DNA from: Bolinopsis microptera
Taxonomy: Eukaryota > Ctenophora > Tentaculata > Lobata > Bolinopsidae
Assembly (NCBI RefSeq): GCF_026151205.1
Contig: NC_087077.1
Location: forward strand, 5,604,483 to 5,668,482
Direction: 5' to 3'
Length of the DNA: 64,000 bases
Both the position numbers and the translations under genes were made by a program. Positions 1 through 13,300 of this stretch are shown in pieces; the stretch's first letter is position 1; every line of letters starts with the position of its first letter. Under the pieces are notes generated by a model. The model was not told the DNA's origin. It did no database searches and was given only the letters and a program-made list of their open reading frames with translations.

Positions 1-1658
1 TGGAATGAAATCCTATTATATGGTACACCTCAATAGCTGTGTCGGTTACTCTTTCAACTGTCCTATCTATTGACCGATCATATCACGTATATATATATGT
101 GCAATTATTGTAATATATGTATAACATTTCTCGCGAAACTTTGCTTTCATTAGTTGGAAAGTTGTTAGCTGTAAAATACTATTTATACATAAAAACCAAG
201 CCATGAGACGTTTTAAAACAATAACTACCTTAATAATCATTTGCAAAAAGCAAATTTGGGCACCCAAAAAACGAAATACCTCTCTTTACGGTATCAAGTT
301 CAAATACTTCTCTGACCCAAAATTCGAAATGGGATCACCAAATCTCAATGATCTAATACCAAGACCTTAGATCACCTCACCTGCCGGCCAAGATGAGACA
401 AACGATAATATTTATTGTGTACTAATCCGTAAGTTAGTATTAAGTGTATAATGTACACATTTCAAACGACCAGCTGTGTGTAGCATATTATATAACACGG
501 ACAGTAGGAAGTTAAATCTAACCACTTTTCTGAAATAAGTACAAATTGTAACGGCGTGTATTAATAAGATAGTTATTCTGGACACAGAACATCGTAAAAT
601 TTCTTTACCACGTGACTGGATCTTAAGACACGTCATTGGTAGGCTCGTCTGATTGATGACTTCGTGTCTGACGTCATTCTCATAAGTTGACAACAGTGAC
701 ACATGATAAGAAGCCACCCCTGAAGTTTTATGGTAATTCTGAGGAATTAGATTAGTAATTAATTCTGGTCCCTTAGTAAGATTGTGCCGCTTCGGAAATA
801 GTTTTACGCAATTCATTTGGTATGGTGTGGATTGTGGAATGATACTTGGAGACTTTCGATTAAAAACAATTTCTTTGACGGCCTCCATTTGAGAAGCTCT
901 GCCGAAAACATACGACTAAATAACAGTTGGAAGTTGGTATCACTGTAATTTAACCCGTTAAAACTTGTCTAACTTTACTAAAACTCCTCTCATTGATATC
1001 CAAACTTACTCTCTTTAATCACAATCAGTTCAACCCACATTTCCATAATATATATTACAACTTGGATCTACAGTTCCAGAAAATTCCAGCTAATATGCAG
1101 TATGCACATTGCACATATATGTGTAAGAAATATAATCCTAACATCTGAACATATGAAGTAAGGTGGAACTAGCTGCAATGTAGATATGTAGATATGCGCA
1201 CTCTTATCTACACTGACCAGTACTCGTCAGTACAATGTGTCATGTTCAATTATTATACCCATATTTACCATCTCTGCTGTTGGTGGTATCAGATCTTGAA
1301 ATACTTTGAGTTCAAGGCATATTAAATGTGATGTTTATTGCCAAACTCAAAGTGGCTTACTTGACATGTGACAGCACTGAAATTATCAGCCTGCTGCAGA
1401 ATATGGATACAAAATATACGGAATTTTCAAATATGTATCGATACAGTGCTGTGTAAAATTTGAATTTGTTATTTATTTGCACATATTATGTTTCGCCAAA
1501 TCTGTAAAGTGTGGTCTCTGATGTGATGTAATGTGTGGTTTGAAATATGATAAGGGTTATGACTAATGAGACAGAATAATGAGTACTTAATATGACGAGA
1601 TAATGACTTTATTTAAGAGATGACTTATTTAAGAGATATTAACATTTAATTTCCTCAG
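1..1658 (+). other. Intron or upstream sequence of the NCK-like gene
   Basis: No convincing exon seen. The sequence up to the acceptor TTCCTCAG at 1651-1658 reads as intron. A 158-codon minus-strand ORF at 412-888 is the only long open frame and matches no family I recognise. Confidence 0.5.
412..888 (-). CDS. Unrecognised 158-aa ORF
   Basis: Open frame starting with ATG (MEAVKEIVFNRKS) and ending in a TGA-type stop. It is basic and rich in Ile, Leu and Ser, with one hydrophobic stretch in the C-terminal half (ITILLIHAVTICTYF). I recognise no domain. It lies antisense inside what is probably an NCK intron, so it may be a remnant of a mobile element or a chance ORF. Its length is unusual for DNA this AT-rich, which is the only reason it is listed. 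Confidence 0.15.
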   Translation of the reverse strand: MEAVKEIVFNRKSPSIIPQSTPYQMNCVKLFPKRHNLTKGPELITNLIPQNYHKTSGVASYHVSLLSTYENDVRHEVINQTSLPMTCLKIQSRGKEILRCSVSRITILLIHAVTICTYFRKVVRFNFLLSVLYNMLHTAGRLKCVHYTLNTNLRISTQ

Positions 1659-4600
1659 GAGTACGAATTTGTTTGCGGAGTTAGAGCCAAGGATAACTGC
1701 GAGGCTGTCTCACACAACGATCTCAGCTTCGTTAATGGAGAACTGATGGACATTGTTAAGAATCCCACCGACCAACCTAAATGGATCGCAAGAAAAGTAG
1801 GTGCAATTATTTTAGTGTGCATGGGGTGCGGCATTAATGCAACTTATTAATGATAACTTTTTAACTTTTTCCAAGTAGGTGATGATATCATGGAAATGAC
1901 AGGAAGATATATAATATATTCCCCCTTTAAATTATCCTGCGACATCATACCCCTGACTCAGAAATCATTCCAATTATTTCATTATGTTAAAAATTAATAA
2001 CTACATAAATTAACTGCATAAATTAATAACTGCATTATGTTAATAAATTAATAACTTCAGTCGTGTGGTAAGGTAGGATACGTGTTGAGGCACATGGTAG
2101 ATATAGTACCTAACGCAATTCCAGTCTACTTCAACCCCAAAACTTCAGCGATCCACACTCCACCCGCCCCACCTGAGTAAGTTTCACGTTTTTAAACATA
2201 TTTTTAGTTTTTACCCTTAAAAAACAGATTTGTTTCCTGAGAGATGGAATTGTATCTATTTTTTCGAGAAATGAGGGCACGAATCTTGAGCTATTAAGAG
2301 TTAATAGTCTTAGGGGCTCGTATTGTCTTCTCAAGTTTTCCTTCTTCTTCCCTTGGCCAAAAGTTCAGTGCAAGAGTGATGTCCTCTAAGTACTATGAAT
2401 TCAATGATGGGAAACATTTTCTGAGTTCGTCTTAATTTTAGTTTGAATCTCTTGAAAAAAGTTGATATTAGCTCCTCACTTCACCCGAGTTCTAATCGGA
2501 GTTTGTAAGTGAGACCATTTTTATCCTCACCTTTGATTATGGTCATCATCTGCTCATTAATTTAAAAGACAAATCTAACCAAGACAACACACAGTTCCCA
2601 CAGTTCACTAATTACTCCCAAATTAACAGATCTCGTGCTGTCCTGATTAGTGTAATTACTTTCCAGTTACCGTGAAATAAGGAAAAGTTGAGCACAGACT
2701 AAGTCTGTGTCCACTCAGTCGAGAAGCTTGACAACCAATCAAAATAACGAACCGTTCATCTACACTCAGTGTACATATTCATCCAATAAGGGCGGTATCA
2801 TTTCCCCAATCCCATGTCCTAGATTATCATAACACAAGATTGTCAGTACTAACTGGATCAATTAACATTCACTATCTTGGCTACTCCCATCATTCAACTA
2901 CACAAGCAGGGAATGCTGTTTTGTTGGGCACGTTTCCTCTGAACATTGTTATCAGTATCACATACAACTTTACTGGAATAGGGAGAGTAATTGTAGGATA
3001 CAACCGTGGGATGCTCCAACCGTTTAATACGACTATTTACTGCAAGGAAAAGTCACTGAATGTGTGGTCATGCGTAAACCACAGGTTTAAACGGTACGAA
3101 TTATTATTCCCCTAATATTCGTCCTTATTTCTCTAAATTCGACCTGTTCGTATTATATTATGATATATGAGGGTAATTTATCAGCGGTGAAAATATAACT
3201 AACCGGTAAATGTACTCTGAGCTTTGGAGTTTGGGTATTATTATGCCAGGCCTATTTTTAGAAGGTTGGTATTTAACAGCTACAAGTGCAACTTACGCAT
3301 ATTTTTACCGACTTAATATTTGTAAATTTGTAATAAAATCGGGCAACTGAATTTTGTTATTAGTCAGCATAAAAATAGCACCACCTGCATGACACCAGTT
3401 TATCAAGATCAAATTTTCATAGTTCAATGCGGATAGCGATGTTAAGACGTATTTTGTTAACTATACTAATAATTAATAAATAATACATTAAAGTTAAGAC
3501 AAAAGAAGCTTAATCCATGAAGTGGTTCACTTTTATTTTCTACAAAATAATGTGTAATCAGTAATTTGGTATAGTATTGTACTGGAAAGTATGTGATGTC
3601 AGAGAAATCCTGAAATAGCTATTTTAGAACCCGTCATTAAACACAACAATTAACTTTAGCGAGCAGGAAATCCTCCAGTGAACTGCGTAATGTTGTGTTC
3701 CGGAAGAAGTTGTGTGCACTGAGGTAGATAATTGGTTGTCATGGAGACGGGCATAGATTCCTGGAGACTGAAAGTAAAATACAATTCTAAAGAATAATTC
3801 TGAACAGTATCAATTTTCTTTATCAGGTTTCAAATAGTATTGTTAATTAAACTGTAAGAAGCTATTCAATTATTGAGCTCCATTCTGTAATCACTGTTAG
3901 AACATGTTACTCAGTTTCTAAGGTTAGTCTTGTGGGCCGTGTGAACCAAACTTTGAGTTTATGGCCCGTTTTAGTACTGTAAGTTTTGCCAGTCTGTGAG
4001 CAAGCCGCTGGTGATTGGTACATATCACATAAATAGACTCCTTCCTAACCCGTCAGGCCGTGGCAAACACGTGACATACACAGAGCCATTAAAGATAGAG
4101 ATTCCATATCGTCTGGGGAATTTCATAATTTATTTGTAGCGATGAGGCAATAGCACTGCAGGGGGTTTATCAGCGTGACACTCTGATGTTCTAAGCGATA
4201 ATGACGTCACGGACGAAGAGCGTGAGAAAGTGAAATTGTCTGTTTTGACACATGACAGCAACCGTATTAACCAATTACGGGAATTTACATTTCAAATTAT
4301 ACTGACACCCTGCTGTAGTTCCCCTCTACTCATAGCTGATAGTCAAGTGTGTTTGAATAGGGGATTATAAAGTTAAAGTAAAAGACATTTCCCGCAGAGC
4401 TCAAAATACATCCTATCGAATGTGTATTGGAAGTAGGTAAAAAGTAAATGAAACGTTTCTTCAGAACCCCACACATTAAATTAGACCGAACGTAAGCAGT
4501 CACGCACCATGGCCCAAAATTCCTTAATAATCGTTCTACCAAGCAATATCAGGCCATCCTAAAGATAAGAGCTCACATATTAGTGTATTCGTAAGAGTAT

Positions 4601-7600
4601 CATGTTGTAACGTATAACTTACTCCAGTCTCTACCTTTCGTCTGTGAAATCACCTGACGCTACCCTCCCTTAAAATGATCTGACCTAGTAAAATCAGCCC
4701 CGGGCCCCCAGAATTACCCACCTCTTGATCCCCTAAGATGTAATAATACTTATCTAGGGTGTGTGTGTTTGTGTTGATCTGATGAAAGTTCTGGAATCTG
4801 GGGAGGTATGTAATTTGATCTCCTCCCTCTCTCACTCTCCAGGGTGTAAGTCACAGTTCCAGGGTACTATATTTACCACAATATATTCATTATTATTGGG
4901 TGCAAATATAACCTGCCCTAATATGTAATAAGTGAGGAGCTCTCTGACGTATCATACTTTCTGTGCTCTTTTTGGGGCAGGTTATTAAACTGAGGTGAAT
5001 GTTACCGACCACGTCTGAACTTCAAAAGTGGGAGAAGTTTCTCTCTCTCATTCTCAATGTGTCTTATCCTGTTTTTTTTTCTAATTTGCAAAAAAGTGAC
5101 AAGTCAACACAATTTTTACTCATCTCAGATTCACAGTTATTACTGCGATAATTTCGTCCAAACACTGATAGTTACAGGCACAAACACTTGAAATGTCCGA
5201 GAAAATAAATTATCTTAAAAATTAAACAGATAACGTTAGTATACTTTAGATAACGTTAGTATAACGTTAGTATAACGTTAGTATAACGTTAGTATAACGT
5301 TAGTATAACGTTAGTATAACGTTAGTATAACGTTAGTATAACGTTAGTATAACGTTAGTATACTTTCCACAATCCACCTCCTGTCTCTAACCTGCACATC
5401 CTTCAAACCTAAAGATATGGTGTTCTGTTTAACAACCTCACCAGAGTGGGTAGTTGCAAGGTTTTAAACCATCGTTAGTGACGCTAGCAGCTGTATTATT
5501 AGCTTCTCGGGTTTCAAAATAATGTATTTTTATCTTTTATGTGTACTGGTATAAATAAAATGTTATTTAATTTATTATTGATCATAATGACCGGCTAATA
5601 TAACGTAGTGTTCAGTATCATTCAAAATAACGAAAAAATATAAAATATATCCAATCATGCTTGGACGACGAGAAGTAATCATAGTGTTAACAATACAACA
5701 GATCTGGGCATGCCTTCTTTTTATTTCAACCTTTTAAATCATCGCTGATAAAAAATTTAGTTTGTTCTTCCAAGCTTGTTCTTGGATTTTGGTCAGTAAT
5801 TCTGATCTTAAGTCAAGTAAAACACCACTATATCATCATTAGACCTGAGCTGTGTCCAAGCAGACCAGGTCACGGTGAAAGATAGAAAAAATACGGTATA
5901 TAATATATCGTAACACATTGAAACGTTGACATTTATAATCCTTTGTTAATTTGACATTACAAAGCCCTACAGAGTTCTGACAAGGGCCATGTCAGTGAAC
6001 TTATTGAAAGTTTGAGTTCACCGTATAAATAGAGTTCTGTAATGTCTGTACCAAGCGGTGCTGTGACCTGGGTGTCATCTCGTCACTTGAATCAGAGCAA
6101 GAGCGGGGCTTATATGGGTATTCCACTTTTCAGAATTCCACAATCCAATCTTTTTTTCTACCGTAAGTAAATTATTCCGTCGAAATGTCTCAAAGTTGGC
6201 CTGTGTTAAGTGCGAAAAATCAGGCCATCTTCGAGATGGGTGAGGTGAGATTTTGCTTTACAATTTACTGATTTCTAACACGCAATATTTCGACAGCCAA
6301 AATGCGGCACATATTCTAATTGGTGATTTTAGTGCGCTAAATTGACAGCAATGCAATGAATATTATCAACAGTTATAATTATAGTTTTATTCTGGTAACT
6401 GCTGAAGTAATTATATGCCTGGTGTAGTAATTAAATGCCAGATTAATAGTGTGACAAGCATATTTAAATTACCTAATTGTCTCAATTATTAAATTGAGTT
6501 TGCAAATTGGCTCGTTGCTATTTACGTTTAAACGTGCGCTGGAAAACTTGACAATTCGGCTTTGTTTCCTTATCAGTGAAGTGTTTGTTTTTATCTAGTT
6601 TAAACAATTAAATCCAGGAAACTCTACTAACAACAATACTTCTAAGAGTAAATTTACTTGCTATAATAATTGCAATCATCACGAACTGTGAAGGCCCTGT
6701 TTTGTAACTGCCTGAGTCTAAACACATCACACTTACTCTCTCAATTATAATGTTTATAATCCATTATCCAAATCCAGCCCTATCCTGAACATTTCCGACC
6801 AGAACCGCACTTAAACCTTACATGGAACTGTAACCCTGGTTACATTGCCTTATATGGTAATGTCTATATTTAGATCCAGTCCTTTAGTCGGCCATTTCCG
6901 CCGCTACCTGCTCTTCAGTGTGTAATTACAGTCATTGTAATAATACTTCACCTTTATTAAGTTGTAATGTGTCTTCCATTGTCATGAAATTGGTTAGAAC
7001 TGGAGCTTTAGTGATACTGTTAAAAGGATGAAATTTGGCGGAACTGTTAACAGTAGTGTTGATACTGTTAAAAGAATGACACCAATTTGGGTAACTGCAC
7101 GAATGTTGTAGTAGAACAGACTAGAACACTATACACGTGACACATATATAGGCTGGTTGCACTACAATACACTGTTGTTTGGGGTGACAAACTCTCCAAC
7201 ATTACGCTAACCCGGCCCTGGTCTTAAACTACTCTTAGATCATGAATATCAGCACCTACCTTATTTCACCTTTTCCCATCAGCTGTACTGTAGATATTAT
7301 GTATTGTGTTAAACTTGTGCAAAACTTGTTGGAGTGCTGGGAAAAACAGGAATGAGATAGCTCTTTTCACAGTAATTTGGTTTGTTACCGTATATACTAG
7401 TTTAAGTGATACACTTCACACTATAAACTTATTGGAAGTGTGATACCATGGTAACATGACCTTATATGGTAAAATAAGAACCAGCCTTACCCGACACTCT
7501 ACACCCCACACTACTCCTTTACCAGAATTATTGTGGAAATGTTCCGAAATAGCAAAAGTCACGAACGGCTACAACTGCAGAGCGCTGTGTTATTTGACAC

Positions 7601-10356
7601 TGCACACTGCAGCTATACACACAGTCACATGTTCTGTACTGCAATACAGAGAGCCTGGTCCGCAGTACGTGACATGACCACTGCTGCCGAGAGAGAGAGA
7701 TGTGATATTATCGCATCATGTGTGTGAGTGTGTCTCCCCTGGTATATAATAAGTACACGATATCTCTGTATCATTTTTTAAATGTGTACATTGGTGGTAT
7801 GCGCATTATGTTTTGTGGATATTGTTATGTACTTGTGAGCTGATAGCATTGAGAGTGTGTGTATCTTGGTGTGTTGCACTGCCAATGACATACTACTAGC
7901 TTTGTATTTATTGTAATAAGATACCAGATCTGCGGTATAACAAACGGCAGTGTTAGTGCAACAAAAGGTTGCCCAATGAGTCAGACTGGACCGGAGAGAG
8001 TTTGTTGTTATATACAGTAATATTCCCATGTTGTAACGTATGGTTAAGAATGGGTGTGTTGTCTTGGTTTATAAATATAAAGGTAGACGTAATGCTGACC
8101 TATTTAAGGGGAGGGGTGTTCAATGCTGACTGTTTCTGGCAAAAGGGGTCAGGGGCTCTAAATTGGGCAAAAAATTGCTGACGTAAATGTGAAAGTTCCT
8201 TAGATATGTAGTGTAGAAAAGTCGGTCGTTTATTTTTGGTGTAAAAGCAGATAGGAGTTATCTATTTAGCTGACGATATTGGTTGTTAAGCTGCCTTTGT
8301 TATAACACACCCTAACACAGATTTCTCACATATTGATTAAGAGTTGATATTAAAAAAGAGAGAGGCGAATGGTCAGTGACAGCTTAATGATGTCATACAA
8401 CTGTCAAAGCTCGTGTAACTCTAAGAAACATAATTGAAAAAGCAAGTGCAAAGTCAAGAGTACAGCAAATGAAATGAAAGGTAAATGTTGTATCGGCAGC
8501 AAACTGACAAGCTAGAGTGATAGAACAAGCTGCTGAATCAGCCAGGATACCCTCAAGTCTCAAATAAGTTTTGGTACATCTTTTATAGCCCACAGTAACT
8601 TTTATTTGCCATGCGTTGAAATTATACCGGATTAATCGTATTATGTAAATCACTACTTAGGCTACCATGGTAGCGCACGTGACCAACTCTTCTCGAGAGA
8701 ACACCAATGTGATGAACTGCTGCGAGACGTTTTCTTCCTAAATTCAGATACTCTCTGACCTGGGAAGCGTGAAGTGAGCCTGAAAGATGTGCATATTTGA
8801 AGTTTGGACTCATGTCAATGTTGTGCGATAGTAAGTGAGATGTGAAGCAGTGTTTTCACAAGCATAATAGTGAGGTACGAGCATTTATCTTATCTGGGTA
8901 ATTCAGTAATCCGAAGTTATCATTATGGTCAAGGAATCACCTGAAAATCACCTGAGAAATCACCTGAAAAATCACCTGAGAAATCACCTGAGAAATCACC
9001 AGAGGAATCACCTGAGAAATCACCTGAGAAATCAGCTAAGAAATCAGCTGATATGATATTTATCATGAAATAAAGGGAAGCCATGTGACACATGTTTATA
9101 CTATGGCAGTCCTAGTGTGCAAATGAAATCGTATAAATATAGTGTGGTTTACAAGTAACGAAACAAAATTGCTAAATTTGTATCATGAGCCCTTGTGAGG
9201 GGCTCAGTGCACTTGTACTCTGTGTGGGGCTCAGTGCACTTGTACTCTGTGAGGGGCTCAGTGCACTTGTACTCTGTGTGGGGCTCAGTGCATACTCTGT
9301 GTGGGGCTCAGTGCACTTGTACTCTGTGTGGGGCTCAGTGCACTTGTACTCTGTGTTGGGCTCAGTGCACTTGTACTCTGTGTGGGGCTCATTGCACTTG
9401 TACTCTGTGTGGGGCTCAGTGCACTTGTACTCTGTGTGGGGCTCAGTGCACTTGTACTCTGTGTGGGGCTCAGTGCACTTGTACTCTGTGAGGGGCTCAG
9501 TGCACTTGTACTTTACAGTCATTTACAGATACGATTTGTACTTATACAGTGCACATTTTGTACATTACTCAGTTCATACATACATAGCGTTTTACACACC
9601 AGCTTCGAAGAGGCCACAAATTCCCAAAGAAACTTTCCCGCGTTTTCCACATTTTCACAAATTTTCTCGTTTTCAACACCCTATTCGCGTTTACCACATT
9701 ATTTAACAGTTTACCGCGTTAACCAGATATTTCCACAGTTTCCCGCGTCTGCCACAAGCGGTTGAGCGCCCAGCGGACAATTATGTTAGTCCATTCTCTG
9801 GTAAGCCCTGGTACTTCGGTCCCATGTCGCGGAGGAGTTGTGATAACATTCTCATGGAGAACGGAAATGAGGGAGACTTCCTCATCCGAGACAGCGAGAG
9901 CAAGGTCAGATAAAATTTGAAAGTGAAAGTAATATCAAAATTGTAATTAAATTGTAATTAAAATGATAATCAATATCTCAAGTCCGTTTTTTGTGACAAA
10001 CAGGCCTTGATTAAGTGATACCACTCAAAGTTTAGCCCTTTTATTCTTATTTTTAGGAACTTATTTAGTAAACAATAATATAAACTCTACAGGTTGGTGA
10101 CTACTCGATATCTTTGAAAGCGTTAGACAAACCAAAGCACTTTAAAGTTCAGCTAATCGAAAATCAGTACGCGATAGGAAACCGACGATTCAACTCGATG
10201 GAGGACATCATTAGACATTATACCCACAAATCACCAATATTTACGTCGCCAAATGGGGAGGAGCGCTTATTTTTAGTGAAGCCTCTTGATAACCCCAAAC
10301 AAAAGCCACAATTCAGAGACAACAAAAAGGAGTACCTCTGTGCGTGGGAAAAATAA
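1659..10356 (+). CDS. NCK1/NCK2-like: NCK-like SH3/SH2 adaptor, 3' part (third SH3 and SH2)
   Basis: Cytoplasmic adaptor linking phosphotyrosine receptors to actin regulators. Four exons are visible: 1659-1796, 2061-2176, 9739-9904 and 10093-10356 (stop TAA). Phases match at every junction, and the second exon ends in a perfect GTAAGT donor. The first exon encodes most of an SH3 domain (DLSFVNGELMDIV, then a W in PKWIARK). The second completes it (GKVGYVLRHMVDIVP), resembling the third SH3 of NCK. The last two encode the SH2 domain: PWYFGPMSR, then GDFLIRDSES with the phosphotyrosine-binding Arg, then HFKVQL and PIFTSPNGEERLFLVK. The pattern is closest to NCK1/2 SH2. A tail of about 20 residues follows the SH2. 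The first two SH3 domains must lie upstream of the window. Family identity is firm; the NCK1/NCK2 split is a vertebrate distinction. Confidence 0.9.
5231..5362. repeat. 11-bp minisatellite (TATAACGTTAG)n
   Basis: About eleven near-perfect copies of TATAACGTTAG run from roughly 5251 to 5362, with one offset copy at 5231. The copies are almost identical, so the expansion is recent. The array lies in the NCK intron. Confidence 0.9.
8936..9055. repeat. 12-bp minisatellite (AATCACCTGAGA)n
   Basis: About nine copies of a 12-bp unit close to AATCACCTGAGA, with point variants (CCTGAAAA, CCAGAGG, AGCTAAGA towards the right end). It is more decayed at both edges than in the middle. Confidence 0.85.
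9190..9512. repeat. 27-bp minisatellite, open on several frames
   Basis: Twelve or so copies of a 27-bp unit containing GGGGCTCAGTGCACTTGTAC, with one copy shortened near 9290. Because 27 is a multiple of three and the unit lacks stops in several frames, it gives long overlapping ORFs on both strands (for example 9185-9706 plus and 9172-9522 minus). These are artefacts of the repeat, not genes. It ends about 230 bp before the SH2 exon. Confidence 0.9.
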
Positions 10357-13300
10357 TTTTATCAAATGTTTTGTTTTAGCGCCTCTACACCTCGATTATA
10401 TTATATAATGATGTGAAAGAAGGGGCTCAAATTTGTTGCCCAAGCTAGGTCTTATCGACAGATATATTTTTGTCAACATTTTGTCAAGAACTATGATAAA
10501 TGTGCTGTTTTTGGTAAACAGACTGCGTTTTTCTGCCGCGTTTTAGCTAATTAATTTTGATAATGTTATGCAATTGCTTATTTAGAAATGTTACTTCTTA
10601 TCACTCAACCCAATGAATGGATTTTCATTCCTTGCTTTTCAAGTTTTGAGATGAAATCAGATTTCTTTTAATTTTGGGCTATTCTTTCAGTTCAAAATTT
10701 TGGTTTTTATTAAACCAAACGCTGTGAGTTTTACACTGACAAGGATGGTAATAATTGATAGAATTGATTGACTTTCATTGACTCTAAGTGGAAGATTGTT
10801 GAGGACGGTGAATTTGTGGAGAGTTGTTATACACTGTCCCGTGTGCTCTCTTTTATAAGACTTGATTTCTCCATTTATAGAAATTTAATTTACCAGTAGA
10901 TTAATTAATTTAGGTGTAAAGCCCTTTCTCATTCAAATTTATAAATATTAATGTAATTGATATGGGGCAAACATTTTTCATTCTATGTTAAATTGGATTA
11001 TCGCTGGTTTCACTCAAGATATGTTTGATCAATTTCAATATTAATCACATTGTAATTAAGGGTGTGTTATAAATTGCTCAAGTTTTGTAGTTGAACTAAG
11101 TTTTCTATTCTTAACGGAAGAGTATGTATTTTGGTAACAAATCTATATCAGAAATTTTAGTGGTACGGTGGGATAATTAAGCGGTAAAACGTGATGAGAC
11201 GGTCTTCGATTTCGGTGAAAATTTTGATAATGCTGCGCGCAGCACGTAGGTTTCACCTAATGAAGTTGTAGAAATTGGAATCAGAAAACTGTTCAGATCG
11301 GATTAGAGCGTGAAACGGAAACAAATGATGCCAAGTTGAGCAATTCTAAGAGGTCCATTGAACGTGAACCCATGATATATGTCGTAATGCATTACATATT
11401 GCGTTGATAGTGCTAATGGATTCAAGCCTTTGTTTCTTTCAGTTAGCCGGATACTAAATACTGAGTAATTCTCCGAATTCCACAAACATATGACTAACAG
11501 CCGCGAAATATGCATGGCCAAAAGATCCGATTCGACTACAGACCAACACAGCTGCTATCCAGTAACTTATTATGACATAGTTTCCAGTCTGGCCGTCTTT
11601 GTGTATAAGTACGATGAACCGGACCCTCCGACTCAACCCAAACTAAAGTAGTCAGATCTAAATTGTACCAATCTTAATATGCTTCAGTAGACAGAGAATA
11701 CTAAGTCGGATTAATTGTATGATCTTAATCGGGGGATTTGACCAAGCAGTGATATCCCAGCATAACTTGTTATAAAAAATCACGTCATCTATTCAATATT
11801 CATAGTTAAAAACGTCTACTTCCAATAATCAACTCCGGCTCAGAGGCGACATAGCTAAAATCAAGTACGTAGTAGGACTCCAGGCAGCAAATATTGGGCA
11901 CTACAAATGTTTGCATATTCGATCATGTTAGATTTTACATTAGCCTGCCGCCTGGGTTGCTACAATCTGGCATACCTACAAAATTTCTAATATATCAAAA
12001 TTTCTAATATATCAAAATTTCTAATATATCACGAATCACGATACCGTCAACTTAACTCTGCATTATGCATTATTATGTGCCGGTTTGGAGGCAGATGCCT
12101 AAAATATTGATTCGGGCAGTTGGCACCGATCCAAAGATGAACACTGTTTCTTGGATCAGTACGCACAAAATGTAGAAATAGAATTGCACGTGCCAACTGC
12201 TCCCAACCATGACAACGCGCACGCATGTGTTCAGTGCTAATTACTTCATTGCATCTCTCTTTCGCGAAGATTAACGAACACTACATTAATGGAACCAAGT
12301 ACAATCTTGATTCTCATCGCCATCGTCCGAGGAGGGACTATGGTATTCTGCTGCCACGGATTTGAGAGAGGTCTACCCTTCATCTCAGTCCGTGAACTAT
12401 ACGACAAACTAGCGGACCTGGACAGGAGAACCTCTGAGCGGTACAGTTCTTGTTAACAACGTGGCTGTTGGGCTACAGAAAAAGCTGCCAGTCTTCCAAG
12501 CCAACTGCTGGTTAAAGACATGTCAACTATCATTGACATGGAAGAAGGAAAAGGAATTACAGTGGGATGTCAGAGTACTCAAACTCACCAAGTAATGGTC
12601 GCACCTGCCCCAGCTGAGGTGATCATCTCTATCCCTGAAGAGTAGGACTTCTACAACTTCAACTACTACCACTGTAGAGACATTTTATCAACCATCTCTA
12701 GGATTTTAAATGGCCCAAGTAAAAGCAACACGTCGTGCTTGCGGTCTCAGTGGGGGGAGCAAATAGTTTTCAACTACAAACTATTTGCCCTTCGTGCCAG
12801 CCCCACAGTTTTTGATAGATCCTGTCAAGTGACGTGGTTAAACAAGATTTTTGATATCGATCACTTTTTAATTTGCTAGCTTTTAACTAAAGTATATAAA
12901 ATGAAGGCAAACATTTGAAAATGAAGCTCAGGGTAAAATACGATTTCGGGACGGAAAATGTTGAACTGTGAACTGGTCTTGACTTCTTGAGGAAAATCTT
13001 TTCCTCTGAATGTTGCTAGGCAGTTGGTTAATTGGCAATCATCTTATTGGAAAGACATAAATTTCGAAAACGAGTTAAACATAAAGGACAGTAATTTAAA
13101 TTACAGATTACAGATGACTCGAAACGTGAGGAAAATGTGATTTAAGGCCCCAATAACAAAAATTGACCCTGATCCCGAAGCCATTTTATGGAACCATTTC
13201 AATTCTCTTGGGACCAGGTATTTCTGTGATCTACGTGGTTGTTTGACATACGTTGCATGCCACTTTAATAAATATATATTTAAAAATATATATCTCTGAT

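Larger units (their letters stand above)
2177..9738 (+). other. Long NCK intron with three minisatellites
   Basis: About 7.5 kb between the last SH3 exon and the first SH2 exon. No exon or transposon ORF could be supported inside it. The short ORFs at 2840-3115, 7456-7727, 7778-8181 and 8393-8813 show no domain or coherent coding pattern. The notable contents are tandem repeats at 5231-5362, 8936-9055 and 9190-9512. The acceptor used is CCACAG, ending at 9738. Confidence 0.6.

Noticed and set aside
9172-9765. Four overlapping ORFs of 98-173 codons on both strands
   Set aside because: They are produced by a 27-bp tandem repeat that is open in several frames; no domain and no unique sequence.
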